A program made the position numbers and the translations under genes. 64,000 nucleotides of DNA from Pythium myriotylum (taxonomy: Eukaryota; Oomycota; Peronosporomycetes; Pythiales; Pythiaceae): NCBI GenBank assembly GCA_023091665.1, contig JALJCQ010000024.1, positions 992,001-1,056,000 on the forward strand, read 5' to 3'. The stretch's first letter is position 1. Each line of letters begins with the position of its first letter. Below are positions 41,941 through 54,446 of this stretch, one piece after another. The notes under the pieces were generated by a model. That model did no database searches and was not told the DNA's origin. It saw nothing but the letters and a program-made list of their open reading frames with translations.

Positions 41941-44900
41941 ATGGAGACCGAGGTCTCCGATGCTGTCCCGCAATGGCTGCTACGTGGCTGTGAAGACGAG
42001 GATAAAGCACGCGAGCTCTTCAGTCGGAACGTGGCGCAGTACTCGCCGCAGCCCATCGACACGTCTCGCGTGAGGCTCTACGGACTCGTCGTGCACATCG
42101 TCGATCTGCTCGCTCAGAACGCGCACGAAACCTGGGCAGCGGGACGTATCCAGCAGGACTGGCGCTGGGGACCGACGCGCGACTCGGAGCAGAAATTGCA
42201 TCCAAGCATTGTCCCGTATGAATGGCTGAGTGACGACGAGAAGCAGTACGATCGGAATGTGGTCAACGACATGCTCAAGGTCATCATGGCGGTCGGATTC
42301 ATCCTGGAGCCGTGTGGCGAGCAAGAGCTCACAGCAGAGTTTGGCAAGGCTCCGGCTGACCCGAATGACACCTACGTGCCGAAGCCCATTCCGACCGACA
42401 AGGTTAGGGTCCCCGCCGAGCTCTGGTCGCTAGTTGAGCTGCTGGCAGAGCACTTGCACGAATCGTGGGCGAAAGCACGTATGGAGCAAGGCTGGACGTA
42501 CGGGAGGCAGCGCGATGACGCGAACATGGAGCATAGCTCTCTCTTGCCCTACATTTACCTTCGGGAGGAAGACAAACAGTACGACCGCGGGTGGGCGACC
42601 GAGAATCTCAAGGTCATTTTGCGATGCGGCTTTCGCCTTATCCACAAGACGAATCGTACTTCGGCCCCCAGAAACCTGCCAACCAACTCGGGAACAGAAC
42701 TCGCAGACTCTCGGACTGCGAAGGAAGAAATGACTGAGTTTCCAGCATGGTTTATTCCTGAAGACGACATTGCCTCCACAGGATCGACATTGGACACCTT
42801 CGACATTGGAACTGTGTTCCTCGCCACGTGGAAGAGCCAGACTGTTGCAATCAAGCAAATCGCAGGACGCATCGACTCAATACTCCCTGCCATGACAGCA
42901 TTCCACAGACTTTCACACCCGCATGTGATCAAGCTCTTTGGCGGGATCCACACTCGGTCTCCTCCATTGATCGTCTTTGAGTTCGCGGCGCTTGGCTGCA
43001 TGCGTGAATATCTACAACAGCACCCAGATGCCAATAAGTGGCGGCTATTGTACGAGGCAGCACTTGGACTGCAGTTCTTGCATGAAAATCAGATCGTCCA
43101 CGATGATCTTAGACTTGACAAGATCTTGATCTCATCTGAAGGCAGAGCAAAACTGTCAATTACGCGGCTTTGCCGAGGTGAGATTCCCAGAGTTCGTTTT
43201 CGATGGTACGCGCCAGAACGCATTTATGGAGAGCCGACAATTCAGTCAGATGTGTTCTCTCTCGGCTTGTGCATCTATGAGGTTGCGACTGGGCGAATTC
43301 CGTACGTTGAGGTCCCAACATACAGAGAAATGTCGGTGATGATTCAGGATGGTAGTCTACCTTCTCGTGTTGATGGCTTGGATGAAGAGGTTTGGAGGCT
43401 TATTGAGCAATTGACGCGACGAAGTCCCGAGAGTCGAATGGACATCCAGAACGCAGTGGACGCGCTGAAGAAACTGAGTGCTCGAAAGGTTTTACACGGC
43501 GACATGCCGAAAATGACAGTCGTTGGGGGACAAGCGATCAGTTCAGTTTCTGAAGCAGTTGAATTGTTGCGTCATCCTTCTTATCATGATCCATATTGCA
43601 TGGCGTTGAAGTGGATTCGGAGGCACATGATGCTGATTGAAACGTATTCGGACCTCGTTGACCTCGGAGGTATACCTCTATTGAGGCAGGCCGCCGAAAA
43701 CCTGAACTCACCTTTTGCTCACAGGCTGTATGCGTTCGACGCGCTGTATCATATCAACAAAACGGTATTGTTTGAAGCTATGACGGCTGTAATTGCCCAA
43801 CTCAAGCCTCTTTTGCGCCACCCGGACGAAATCGAGGTATCTTCTTTGCTGAATCGGATGATGGACGAAGCGCTCGGAGACGATCGACTAGAGGCAATTG
43901 AGGTGCTCTCGATCTATTGGGCGCAAGACATGATCAGTGGTGATATGAACTTCATTATTCAAAACCTAATTCGATTGTTGGAGGTAGATGACGAGGAGCT
44001 GAACGCAGTGGGGGCGATGGCAATTTCTGGCTTGACCACCAGCAAATCGACAACAAATTCGATATTACGAAGAACCGTGCGTCCATTGCTGGGTTTGCTG
44101 AAGTCGAATGAAGAACGACGACAGCAATGCGCGTCAGTTGCTCTTGGAAATCTCGCGGCCAACTCATCCGACAATGCAAATGCCATTGCAAACGATGGAG
44201 GGGTTCATCCGTTACTAGATCTTTTGAAGACAGGATCGAAACGAAGCAAAGAATGTGCAGCATACGCACTAAGCCATCTCGCTGCTGACGTTGGAGAAGT
44301 TGCTGATGAGATCGCTGCGTCTGACGGTGTGCGCCTTCTAGTGCAGCTTCTGTCAATGGGAACGAATGGAGCCAAGCAGTGGGCAGCGTCAGCGCTCGGT
44401 AACCTTGCTGCCAACTCGCACGATATTACCGTCATAGTTGAAAAGGCTGGCTGTGTGGGGCCATTGGTGGATCTCATAAAGACAGGACCAAGCGGTTGCA
44501 AAGAATGCGCAGCATACGCGCTCGGCCGTTTTGCTGAGATCTCCGTAGCGATCACTGTCTCGATCGCAACTGCTGGTGCTGTGGATCCTTTGGTGGACCT
44601 TTTGAAGACAGGATCACACGAAGCCAAACAAATGGCGGCCTTCGCATTGAGTAAAATCGCAGCCCACTCTCTTGTGGCTAAGAGGTCGATCATTGAAGTC
44701 GGTGCTGTTAAACGTTTAGTTAGCCTCGTGAAGAAGGGATGGGTTGGAGACAGAAGATGGGGTGCGTACGCTTTAGGTCACCTAGCTGCAAACTCTCCGG
44801 AGGCCAAGGTTTCAATAACGAGGGCTGGTGGGATTGGACCGTTAGTCAACCTCGTGACGATGGGATCAGCCGAGGGTAAACTATTGGCGGCGTATGCTCT

Positions 44901-47900
44901 CGCCAACCTTGCTGCCAACTCACCTAGGACTGCTGATACGATTCGGGAAGCTGGTGGAATTAATCCATTGCTGGACCTGCTGAAATTTGGGCCGCTTGCA
45001 GCCAAGGAGCGTGCAATTTCAGCCCTCGGACACCTTATAGCTTGCTCTCCGAAGTCGAAAACACTAGTCGCAAAGTCTGGGGCAGTAGGATCGATGGTCG
45101 ACGTTTTGAAATCAGGATCGACTGTAGCCAAGGAACGCGCAGCATCAGTTCTCTACCAGCTCGCTACGATTTATCCGGGTGTGAAGATACGAGCCACGAA
45201 GGCAGGGGCTATTGGCATCTTGACAAAACTGGCAAGATGTGAAACAAACGAGGACAAGAAATCTAAGTTACGGCGTGGCGCTCGTATCTCCCCAATTACC
45301 AACTCTTCGATCGAGAAGTGTGGTGTATTTGTGTCGTTGCTTGAGGCCTTGAAGACAGCACCGCTTACCTCGGTCGTCGAGTTGGAAACTTCTTCAAACG
45401 AAAGAGCTGCTCGTTTATCGGAAAGTGAGGGGACGCTACCGTCTATTAAAAACAGTAAGCCGATTAACCAAGATTTCTACTCATCGCGACTACCTGGGCG
45501 CTGGAGGATGAGACTACTCACAGAATCGAAGACTCTTGAGTTAACCATACTCAGTGATTCACCACCACATAGATGTTTTCATAGCCCAATCCAAATCAGC
45601 TTGCTGTTTCGGGGCCTCGAGGTACGACATCCCAGTATTACTGCTTTCACTTTACTTATTTTGCCGTGCAATTATAGGTTGGGAGACTGAAACGTCGTAC
45701 TGAACTAGCCAAGGCAGCCATGCAACTCGTCTTCAAGTTGGGTCTCGCCGATGGAGTTACCTTCGTCTCAACAGACCCAGGGGGATTAACGCCTGCAGAG
45801 ACTCACGACTTACTGTTGACAGCCTTGAAGCTTGCATATGAAGATGCTGACGTCGAAGAACGCATTGAGGAGCTTTCGGGGCTCCAACTTGCCATTGACA
45901 CGAAGAAAATGGGTTTAAAATGGATATCCAAAAATGAAGCTGGACCGTTTATGGTCTTTATGGAGGACGGACGAGTGTGGCCAGAGATGGAAATCTTAAC
46001 GACCAATGGTTTGGAAGCCGGTGAGGTGTATGTAATTGATTGGGAGCTTCTTGATGGGCTGGGTCAGTGGGTTGCAAAAGGCATACTTCAACCAAAACCT
46101 GCACGGCTTCCGGTGTTTTTGGAGAGAATTCTTGGCGAGTTGTACTTGCGTATTACTGTTCGGCATCTCCAGCCAAGGTAAGACTTGCGCTGTCGCACAT
46201 TTTATGCTCCAACACACAATAGCTCATACATCAGCACCTACTTAATTAAACGTGATGTTCCACCTTGTGTAGCTCATCGAGAATCCAACCTTTGACGGGA
46301 GTTCCTGAAACAATCAGTATTGCAACGATTGCACTCGCCGATAAAATCCCTATGCCTGTCGTGTTCGACTCTATCGTGTGGGACGAGGAGCTCAATGTGG
46401 GTTTGTATACCGTTCGATGCCGGTTGCGATCGTCATGCGGGATGGACGATGGGGCTCGTTTTCAAGTGTACGAGACAGTGTCGAGGTTTGCGCTCATGGC
46501 CGCTAAATACGGTGATGTTTCGGTTCTCATGCGAATTCCAGTCTCATGCGTTATCAATATTCGGGATTCAAAGAATCGGTCGCTTCTCCACGTCGCCGCG
46601 AAGCACCGAAACCCAGCCATATTGAAGAAATTGTTGGAACTTGGTATCGGCGAGCACGATCGTGATCTCTTCGGAAGAACAGCAGCTCACTATGCCTGTG
46701 CGAATGGGGACATAGTTTGTCTTGACCTTCTCATGAAGAGCGGTTCTGATCCTACGACCGTGGACGAACGAGGGATCGGACTTTTAGATATCGTGAAGGC
46801 GACCGGGCATTTACACTTACTTTGTGTACTGGCTCCGTATCTGCTCGGCTTGGCCCGCAACTCAATCCCACCAAGCCATGAGTCTCATGCGCGAGTACAA
46901 CGTGGCGGGATGGCGAGACGAATCGGTGGTGCAGCAATATCGCTAATGGGAAAAGTGACAGGGAGGGGATTCACTTCGCGAGTGACTCCGGCAAACATCC
47001 CACAGCAGGGCACGAATGATCGTCAAGAGAATGTGGCAACTACCACATTGACTGGTCGAGAAGAGTCGGACCAAGAAGACCGATTTGTATGCTTCCACAA
47101 AGTGTGTGTTCTTGGGACAAATGCCGATAAACGAAGAAACTTCATCAATTCAATCGTACAGACAAGCGAGCCGTTTATTGAGAGAGCAGGAAAGTATCGA
47201 CTGAGCGAATGGACGATAACTGAGTTCATACCAAACGAGGGATTAGCGCGAATCCACCGAATATTTTTCTGGGATATTCCATCCGAGCCGGATCTGGAGG
47301 TCGTCAACACTCTCTTCTTCTCAGATCCGACATTGTTCATGATCTGCGTTGACCTCCGTGACTTCGTATGCGAGCCAGAAAGAGATTCCCAGACATCCCC
47401 CAACGATACAGTATTTGAGTGGATTCAGCTTGTCCATTCGCGTCACCCAGGTTCGGAAATTGTGTTGGTTGACGTGACTACGAACATGACGAGAGAAGAA
47501 CGACCAGATGCTATGAAAAGTTTTGAGGAGCGCATGGTTGAGAGTCGGAACAGACATTTGAGCAGGCTGAGACTTCAACTCCAGCTAGCTGAGGAGCAGT
47601 TACGAAGCGAGACCTCCGGGCCCTGCCGATACGCACTGCTCAAGCTAGTGGAGCAACTGGAAAATGTGAACAGGAATACTGAGTCTTCAGGACCAAAAGC
47701 ATGGGTGAAGGGGTCGGTGGAGGCAAAAAGAAAGACTCTGCGTGCTGAAGTTATCAAGCACAAGGGAGGCTATGTGTTGAGCGAGATGCACTTGAGCGTC
47801 ATTGATGCTGTCATGGCCAAGCGTGATCAGATTGCTGGCAACAGTGAGATGGAGTCAATAATGGTCAGGAGAGATGCCCTCTTTCGTTTGATGCAACCAA

Positions 47901-50518
47901 TTGTTGATCGCGCAGTGTTTGATTCGACTCTAAATCTTCTTCATGAGCTTAGCCTACTCCACGTCTTTGATGACTCTCGTGTGAAGGTGCTGGCTGAGTA
48001 CGTTTGTATTGACATGAGCTTCGTGGGTGATGTTTTCAGCACCGCAACCAGTGTCGCGGACAAAGGAGGTGTGTTGGCTCACAAGAACTTGCAACTCGTG
48101 TCCCCGTGGAGCGAGATTACAGACAAGACTTTAATACTTCAACTAAAGCGTTGCTTGGTGGCGACCCTTTTGGCAATTCCGTCGACTCCACAGCTCGACT
48201 GGGATTCTGACCTCATCGTCCCGTCAAGAGCCAAGCTTGTTGTATCATCAAGTGCTGTGGTGGCTCCGCTAGTTTCCTCGGGATTGGACTCGACTGATCG
48301 AGCTAGACCACAGCCTCCACCGCAATCAACAACTCTGTGCTGCTGTCGCAAGATCATTTTTGGCCACCCGCCACCAGCTTCGCTCATTGCTACGATCGTA
48401 GCAGCAGTCTATTTATCACCACTTCACTTTGACCTTAGTGGCGGCGTGGTGCGTCTCACTAGCGACGTGTTCACAGCTCAAATATCTGTGCGTCAACTTG
48501 ATCAGGAGCAAGATCATGCCTGTGGCGCGCTGGTTCTGGAGGCCGTTGGTAAGTATCCCACTCGGCCACTTACTGACCGGTCCCTTTTCCAGCAGATCTT
48601 CGATGCGGTGGAGACTGTGCTGGACCAATACCCAGGTTTATGGGTGACACGAGAAGACGCAACGTGGATGCCACGAGAGTGGATGCTCGAAGATCTCGTT
48701 CGCCACAACGAGAGCCGTGAGCGAAGAGCGAGAGCGAGGGAGGCCATTGTGATTGACGAGGCTATGTACGTTGATCGAGTGTGCGTGTTGGGACCTCCAA
48801 TGTGGGGCAAGACATCTTTGGTCAAGTCGTTAACATCTAACACACCCTCACTGGAGCACAAAGATGTGCGAACTGCCGGCGTCGACCTTGTGGGATCATG
48901 CTTTATTGAGACAGATCCGCTGAAGGCGCGAGGTCGTCGCCACATTGTGACATTCTGCGATTATGCTGGCTTGGCCAAGTATCAACCACTTCAGGCTCTG
49001 CATTTTCCGTATGCGACCCTATTTCTCATCTGCGTGGACCTGCACGCGTACGCTGTCGCGCTGGAACAGGCTCATTTTCGAGCCGACACCGAGACACAGG
49101 CCAATGCGATGATGAATCGCTTCGTGCGCATACAGATCCTTCGGTGGGTGGACAACGTTTGCTTCAACAGAAAAGATTTCGAGTTGGTGTTTGCAGCTAC
49201 GAAGGCAGATACATTGAAGGGCAACACCAAGAGAATTGACAAGATTAAAAGCCATTTCCTGGGGAGACTTAAACGGCATGTCGAGAACCACGCAGACGAA
49301 ATACGTGAACGACTCTCGGCTATGCTATCCAGCATCGAAAACAAGTCCGATGTATCCAAGGTGTGGGTAGTTGTGAGTTGTTCGACTACTGCTGCTGTTG
49401 TTGGTGCCCAAAACGCTATCAAGGGAACTATCGTGAATGCTCTCCAGAGTAAGCTGCTCCCGAATATATGCGCACGTGCTCTAACGACTATTCTCCGGTG
49501 TCGCGAAGACTTGATCGGTGTGGATCCAAAGACGCGAGCTACCGAATCAATACGAACACTTACGGATCTCAAGTCCTGGTTGAAGAGCGCTATTCCCACA
49601 TTCGCCTCGTCCACAGACAACCACACGTTGAAACTCCTTCATGATATCGGTGAGGTTATCAGATATGAAGACTTTGGTGACTTTGCTGGGGGCGATTCAA
49701 AAGTGATAATCGACCCACGATTAGTGGCAGACTTGACGAGCGAAGTGTTCGAATATTGTGCTTCTGGGGAAAGCTTATCACACGTGGACCTCCGATCTTT
49801 TCCTCTCTGGCAGTCACTCTCAGCAGCGACGATGCTGGAGATGAAGCTATTGCTCCGTGCCCTTCGACTAGTGCACCAGGTAAACAAGGGCTCCATGGAC
49901 GAGCAGTCCGACTTACTGCTTGTTGCCAGTTGGGCTAACATTGAACGAGGCTACAACCTCCACGTCGGTCCTCTGCATTTGCGATACAAAAGAAGCGACA
50001 AATCGTCAAATAGTGGAGATTTCTATCACGTGCGATGGGAATATCATGTGGGGCGGGTCTTGGACGAGGCTTTCTTCGAGAGACTTGCGATTGCCACCTA
50101 CTCACCGATTTTCAATCGCCGGGTTTGTACAGGACTCATCAAGTACGCTCGCCGCACATACACTGCCCAGGAAGACTACGGCCTGACAGACCGGCCCTTT
50201 TGCCAACTATGGGTTGATCAGGTCCCGAGCGACGACGGTGATTACGTGGTCTGTGTTGAAGCCGTTGCGGCGACGCAGAACGACGAAACCATCTGGATAC
50301 CATTTGCACTCGCATGTCATGGCATCTACGTCGCGTATCGTGGGCCAGCTTGCGTGATGTGCGCGATTGACGAAGAGGGTAAGAGGAAGCAGATCAAGGA
50401 TGTTATTATGGGTCTGCGAGATCGTCCTGGGAAGAATACCCTCGAGCACGAGCTAAAGTGGATGCCCCCCGACTTGTCTTGGGCTGAAAGACTCTTTGTG
50501 ACTACGTCTCCTCAATGA
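41941..50518 (+). CDS. Giant ROCO protein B: RyR x2, pseudokinase, ARM repeats, ankyrin, tandem Roc-COR
   Basis: Predicted exons are 41941-45621, 45678-46177 and 46273-50518 (introns of 56 and 95 bp, in frame), giving 2808 residues. Two ryanodine-receptor-type repeats lie at ~45-125 and ~145-235 (ETWAAGRIQQDWRWGP; HESWAKARMEQGWTYG). A TKL-like kinase fold follows with VAIK at 302-305, but the catalytic loop reads HDDLRLDK and DFG is ITR (407-409), so it is very likely inactive. About nine armadillo repeats of ~41 residues occupy ~690-1130 (pattern CASVALGNLAANS...GGVHPLLDLLKTGS). Then come the domain shared with ROCO A, ankyrin repeats, a first Roc without G motifs (VLGTNADKRRNF, WDIPSEPD), COR, and a second Roc with GPPMWGKTS, DYAGLAKYQ and TKAD plus COR. 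Start chosen by similarity to the fragment at 40004. The single-protein reading is an inference from splice phase and the parallel with ROCO A. Confidence 0.75.
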
Positions 50519-50780
50519 TTTCGTGCCAAACAGGATGTAACCTGCTCTCCATGTGCCTTGTCCCAATGAATTTTGTGAACTGTCTCGGAAGATGCAATAA
50601 CTATCCTTCGCAATGATCACGATACAACAGGAAACTGCTTCACATTTTCCCTATAATCACTCCTCAATTTCCCTATGAACAGTAGAATGCGTATTCAACA
50701 TCGCTGTTGTCTCCTTCCTCACACTCTACATTCCACAATACATGGGTCAAGCCAACGAAAGGTTCAAGCCAAAATCTCCA

Positions 50781-51844
50781 TCAAGAACGGGGCGCCTCGA
50801 GTTCACATTCACAATAAATTTCGTCTACCCTACGAACGCTGGGGTCTGTATGCACCACAAAGTGTGGGACCGTGATGCCCATCGTCAGAGGTCGGCGAGT
50901 GCTGCAGCACGAGCCACAGTGGTGGAGCGCCGCGACCTTGTTGTCTGTAGCCACGAAGACCGGCGAGCCCGACGATCCACCCTGCGTAGCAGCCGAGTAG
51001 AAGACTTGGTTGTTAACGCAGGGACCCCTCGTGCCCCTAGTTTTGATCACCGCGTTACCGTCACAGTCCACGATCGTGGCAAAGTGCTTGGCCCAGCCAG
51101 TCGGGTGCTGTGGAATGTAGATTCGCTCGCGGGCCAACGGCCCTGAAGCAAGCACCTGCAGGAAGCCGTACTTCGACATGTCGGTTCCCTCTGGGAGCTT
51201 GAGTACAGCGCAGTCGAGAGCCTTGTTGTTGATCACGAATGTCGCCTTCTTGGCTTCCATCGTGCCCTTGCAGCCGATTTGCGTCTTACACTCGGCCATG
51301 AACTGAATACCGATCGTCTTGGCGGAGACTGCCAACGAGATGCAATGCTTGCTCGTTAGTGGTCAAATGGCCACTGCTACCGGCGAGCCAGCCCACACAG
51401 AGGTCAGTTCCACCGATAAGCAGCCGCGCGACAGCGTGGCCTCGCGTGTGCGCAAGCGACAGCTGGGTAGCCTGTCGGTTGGTCGAAGGCTGAAGCATAC
51501 ACTTGGCCGGGACCGAGTTTTCGGCAGCACCGCTGATCGACTCGTCCTGCTTGGACGGAAACCCGCGAGAAAAACCGGACATGTGGAAGGCGATCTTGTT
51601 CACGTTGAACGTGGTGCTGGCTGGGAAATACTCGATGACGAAGTCGGGTTGATAACGATGAGCGGACAGAAGAAACCGGTTTCCCTGTGAAAGAAATCGG
51701 TTTTCTCTCCTGATGCTTCTTTTCCCGTACGCGTCTACTGCGACGGGGACTTGTATTGCCAATATTCCACGTGGTGCGACCAAGAACAACTGCTGCAGCA
51801 AGCATGACGACGCCAATAACCGCCGGTAGAATTCGCGGCATCAT
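50781..51844 (-). pseudogene. Broken trypsin-fold serine protease (lysyl/glutamyl endopeptidase-like)
   Basis: On the minus strand a hydrophobic N-terminus (PAVIGVVMLAAAVV) is followed, after frame changes, by a ~230-residue region and then the protease core. The catalytic Asp is in ALDCAVLKLPEG and the Ser in TQGGSSGSPVF, with ALHHCG after it, resembling secreted V8/lysyl-endopeptidase-type S1 proteases. The frame breaks exactly at the catalytic His region near 51345-51350, where AGCA is present twice in tandem (a 4-bp duplication). A second frame change lies near 51750-51800. The product is almost certainly non-functional. The same 5' end occurs twice more near 61.1-61.4 kb. Confidence 0.7.
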
Positions 51845-52593
51845 GAATGCGCTGGATCTGGACGAGGTTGCGAATTACTTCGACAACGATGACGACGAAA
51901 TCGAGCCGTACGTCGTTTGTGAAGGAGTCTCTGTCGATGCATTCAACGAATACGTCGAAGACGGGGAAGGACTGCGGGTTAATTCGGTTTCTCGCCCTTG
52001 ACAATGGGCGTCTCCTGATTGTCGATCTTCCGACGAAAGTGCACGAGAGCACAGCCAGCGAATTTGTGTACGAGTTCCTCATCGCGACAGGAAATGAACG
52101 CGAAGTTGCAAACAGGGGATCGATGACCGCGAGTAAAGTCGGCAACCCGAAGAAGGTGGCCGATGCGACTTTTGGTCCGACGGGAGTGACGCTCAACCGA
52201 ACACTACCACCGCCACCCCGTACCATTGCCGATTGGGTGACGCTTGCAGTTGAGGTCGGGAGATTCCAATCCTGGACAAGTCTGCTAGATGCTGCCACAT
52301 GGTGGTTCGGTTATGCTGGAGTTCAGTATGTGCTGCTACTGAATATCAGTGCCGCTGGTACTCAGATTCGATATGCTCTCTACGACAGTATGACCTTGCC
52401 ATCTCCAATGGTTAGACCAACAGCGAGTGGAACATTTCGACACAATGTTGGTGAAGCTGCTGCTGTCAACGTCACCTTCGACATGCGTCGGATCTTGTCG
52501 ATTCCAGCGGATCAAGCTCTCCCAGCTGGCGTAAATGCAACCGCCGTTGTCGATCTGCGCACCGTCATGCATCAAGTCATGGATAGCATTTGA
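51804..52593 (+). CDS. Unknown protein with +1 frame offset, copy 1 (possibly PD-(D/E)XK-like)
   Basis: The N-terminal part (ATG 51804, DALDLDEVANYF-like, then EIEPYVVCEGVSVDAFNEYV) is in one frame and the rest (IRFLALDNGRLLIVDLPT ... WVTLAVEVGRFQSWTSL ... INQ-type end HQVMDSI) is in the next. The total length is 790 bp (3n+1). Either a 70-nt GT-AG intron (51978 region to the AG before AGCACAGCC), a +1 frameshift, or plain decay explains this. The stretch VEVGRFQSW...WWFGYAGVQYVLLL recalls the core of PD-(D/E)XK nuclease-like folds (acidic residue then a small motif), but that is a weak structural guess. The 5' end overlaps the start of the divergent protease relic on the other strand. Confidence 0.5.
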
Positions 52594-52908
52594 CATACGG
52601 TGCGTCGGTATCGCATACTTCGAAGTTGTTCACAATGTGCGGAGCTGCCCGCCGGATCAATCACTAATACGTCACTTTGAACAACGTTAGCATACGAATG
52701 GCTTGCCTGGGGGAAGCTGGCGCTCGATGCCGGGATCCATGAGCTTGGGGTTAACCCCATTGTTGAAGCTGGCTTCGTCGAGAACGCTCCTCCGCCTGTG
52801 ACGCCATCTGCAATCATGAGGTGCCCCATTACACTTCAATACAGCCACTGCAGCGGGAACCAGAGCAAGAAATCAAGTAAAATTTCTGTTGGATCAATCA
52901 CAGACCGT
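52594..52908. other. Spacer with a protein-like relic shared by both arms
   Basis: Plus-strand 52680-52830 translates to a coherent-looking piece (AYEWLAWGKLALDAGIHELG, then NPIVEAGFVENAPPPVTPS) without a start. The same sequence occurs inverted in the right arm (60053-60200). Family not recognised. Confidence 0.3.
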
Positions 52909-54446
52909 TTAGAATTGACAGTTTACCCACTTGACGGGCTTGCGGTTGTCTCCCCAGAGTCCGTCACCGTGGCGCATGGTGGCGTCGGCGTGGTTGATCG
53001 CGGCTTTGTAGAAATTGCCTCCTCGCCACGACGCTGAGTACTTGGTCTCGGGAAAGGGTCCTCGGCACGACTCGATCTCGACTGCTCCATCGTTTGCTGA
53101 TTTGTGACCAGCTAGGGCTCCCAACGTCGAGTACCAGACTGAGTGAAGTGACGATAAGCCGGACGCCGACACGCCACACATGCTCGAAGTCACGTACTGA
53201 GCGAACGTCTTCTCGGCTTGGGCGTAGAGTTGGTCGAGGTCTCGATCGGCCATGTCGCTGTCTCGATACACGAGCGACCTGGTGGCGTTGCGTGCGGGAC
53301 ACACGTTGATCAGCGACAGAATCTGCCGAACTGTCGTGTCCACAACGGTCTCGTTCTTACTGCAGACTTCGACGCCCAGGTTCGCCGCATGGCTTCCTTT
53401 GATCGGCCCGGCAAGGGCGATCCACTTGGATGTTTTGCCTATGACGCAGCGCTCGGTCATCGCCGCGTTTGCAACGACCAGGTTGCCCATCGAGTGTGAC
53501 AAGATCGCAATATTGTCAAGATTCATAGGGTCCTCGCTGTTGGAGAGCTCCATTGCGGCGTCGCACAGCTGCTCCGACAAGACGTCGCTATGCCACGCGT
53601 TGTTGATCGTGTCGAAGCGCAGGAACTTGGTCTTTGTGCAACAGTTGAGGTGTTCCTGCGCGTCGCCCCACATCGACTCGTACGAGTCGGAAAGTCGCTC
53701 GTCTTTCGGTGGTAACTGGCCCAGCCCGTGGACAAGCAAGCATACTTTCTTGCCGTCTTTGCACGCGCGAGAGCAGTCGTTATTGTCCGCCAGTCGGCGA
53801 CGCCCAGAGAGGAACAGCGCAGCGTCTTTCATCCGTCCCACGATTCGAGCAGCGCTAGATCGTGCGTTTGCAATCGGGGCAACTCGATTCCTGTTGAGAA
53901 GCGTCCCACAAGTGTCTACCGACTCGCCACTTGGTCGAATCCGCAGACTGTCGAGCGTGACGTCGTCTGGCGATTCGTTCACAGCTCGAATTGTTGCACG
54001 CACGTCACTGCCATGAACCGCAAAGATATCGGCGTCGTCACGATAGCAAAGCACGTACGTCTCACCGGCGAATCTTACCTCGGCGAGTCGCGCGTTCTGT
54101 GGGCAAGCGTCGTCGAGAGGCCAAACGGAGACGCGTCGTCGACGACTCGTGCTTCACTCAGCGCTCTCGGCAACTCGTGGAGAGGAGCAAGATCGTGGTT
54201 CTTGAGACACTCGTCCGCTTTGATCTCACGCGTGAGCATGCTCTCTACTGTTTGGTTTGGTTTGGAAGTGAAGTCTATTGAGATCAACTTGTGATTCCTA
54301 ATAGCTACATGCAATACGTGCAAAATCTACGGTTGCTCAACGCGGTGGGGCGTCGCATGCTCTCTACTGTCACGTATCCTCGGCCGTTGATCAGCGTATA
54401 GTTGTACTGGCTTTGGCTGTGCTCGTAGTGGAGTCGACCGTCGTCG
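52909..54446 (-). pseudogene. Membrane hydrolase copy 4, disrupted
   Basis: This is an inverted near-copy of the intact gene at 58306-59973. The C-terminal 381 codons, including the SHSMGN nucleophile motif and the final KPVKWVNCQF, are still open (54054-52909). Upstream, a 1-bp deletion in the stretch equivalent to STDACPQN shifts the frame. A 104-bp retroelement insertion at 54251-54354 separates the piece encoding NGRGYVTVESM. Homology stops at about 54446, so the signal anchor and first exon sequence are missing. Few differences from the intact copy indicate a recent event. Confidence 0.9.
54251..54354 (-). mobile_element. 104-bp retroelement 3' tail inserted with a 15-bp target duplication
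   Basis: The insertion is flanked by direct repeats GCATGCTCTCTACTG at 54236-54250 and 54355-54369; the right arm has this sequence once and no insertion. Read on the minus strand, it ends in CTCAATAGACTTCACTT followed by three (CCAAA)-like units. A simple-repeat tail plus target duplication is the mark of target-primed reverse transcription, so this is a SINE or a 5'-truncated LINE. Confidence 0.8.

Larger units (their letters stand above)
51735..54446. repeat. Left arm of a large inverted repeat
   Basis: This arm is the reverse complement of 58557-61162. Matching positions sum to 112882 over most of the length (for example 52909 with 59973, 51804 with 61078). It contains an unknown gene copy, a protein-like relic and an inverted hydrolase copy, plus a 119-bp insertion (element and one target repeat) that the other arm lacks. 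The arms differ by scattered substitutions and small indels. Confidence 0.9.

Noticed and set aside
41175..41993. 272-codon frame overlapping the ROCO B start
   Set aside because: Wrong frame for the conserved RyR repeats and of random composition.
46182..46320. Separate gene starting at a TTG near 46265
   Set aside because: There is no ATG start in a suitable place, and a GTAAG...TAG intron joins the frames in phase exactly as in ROCO A.
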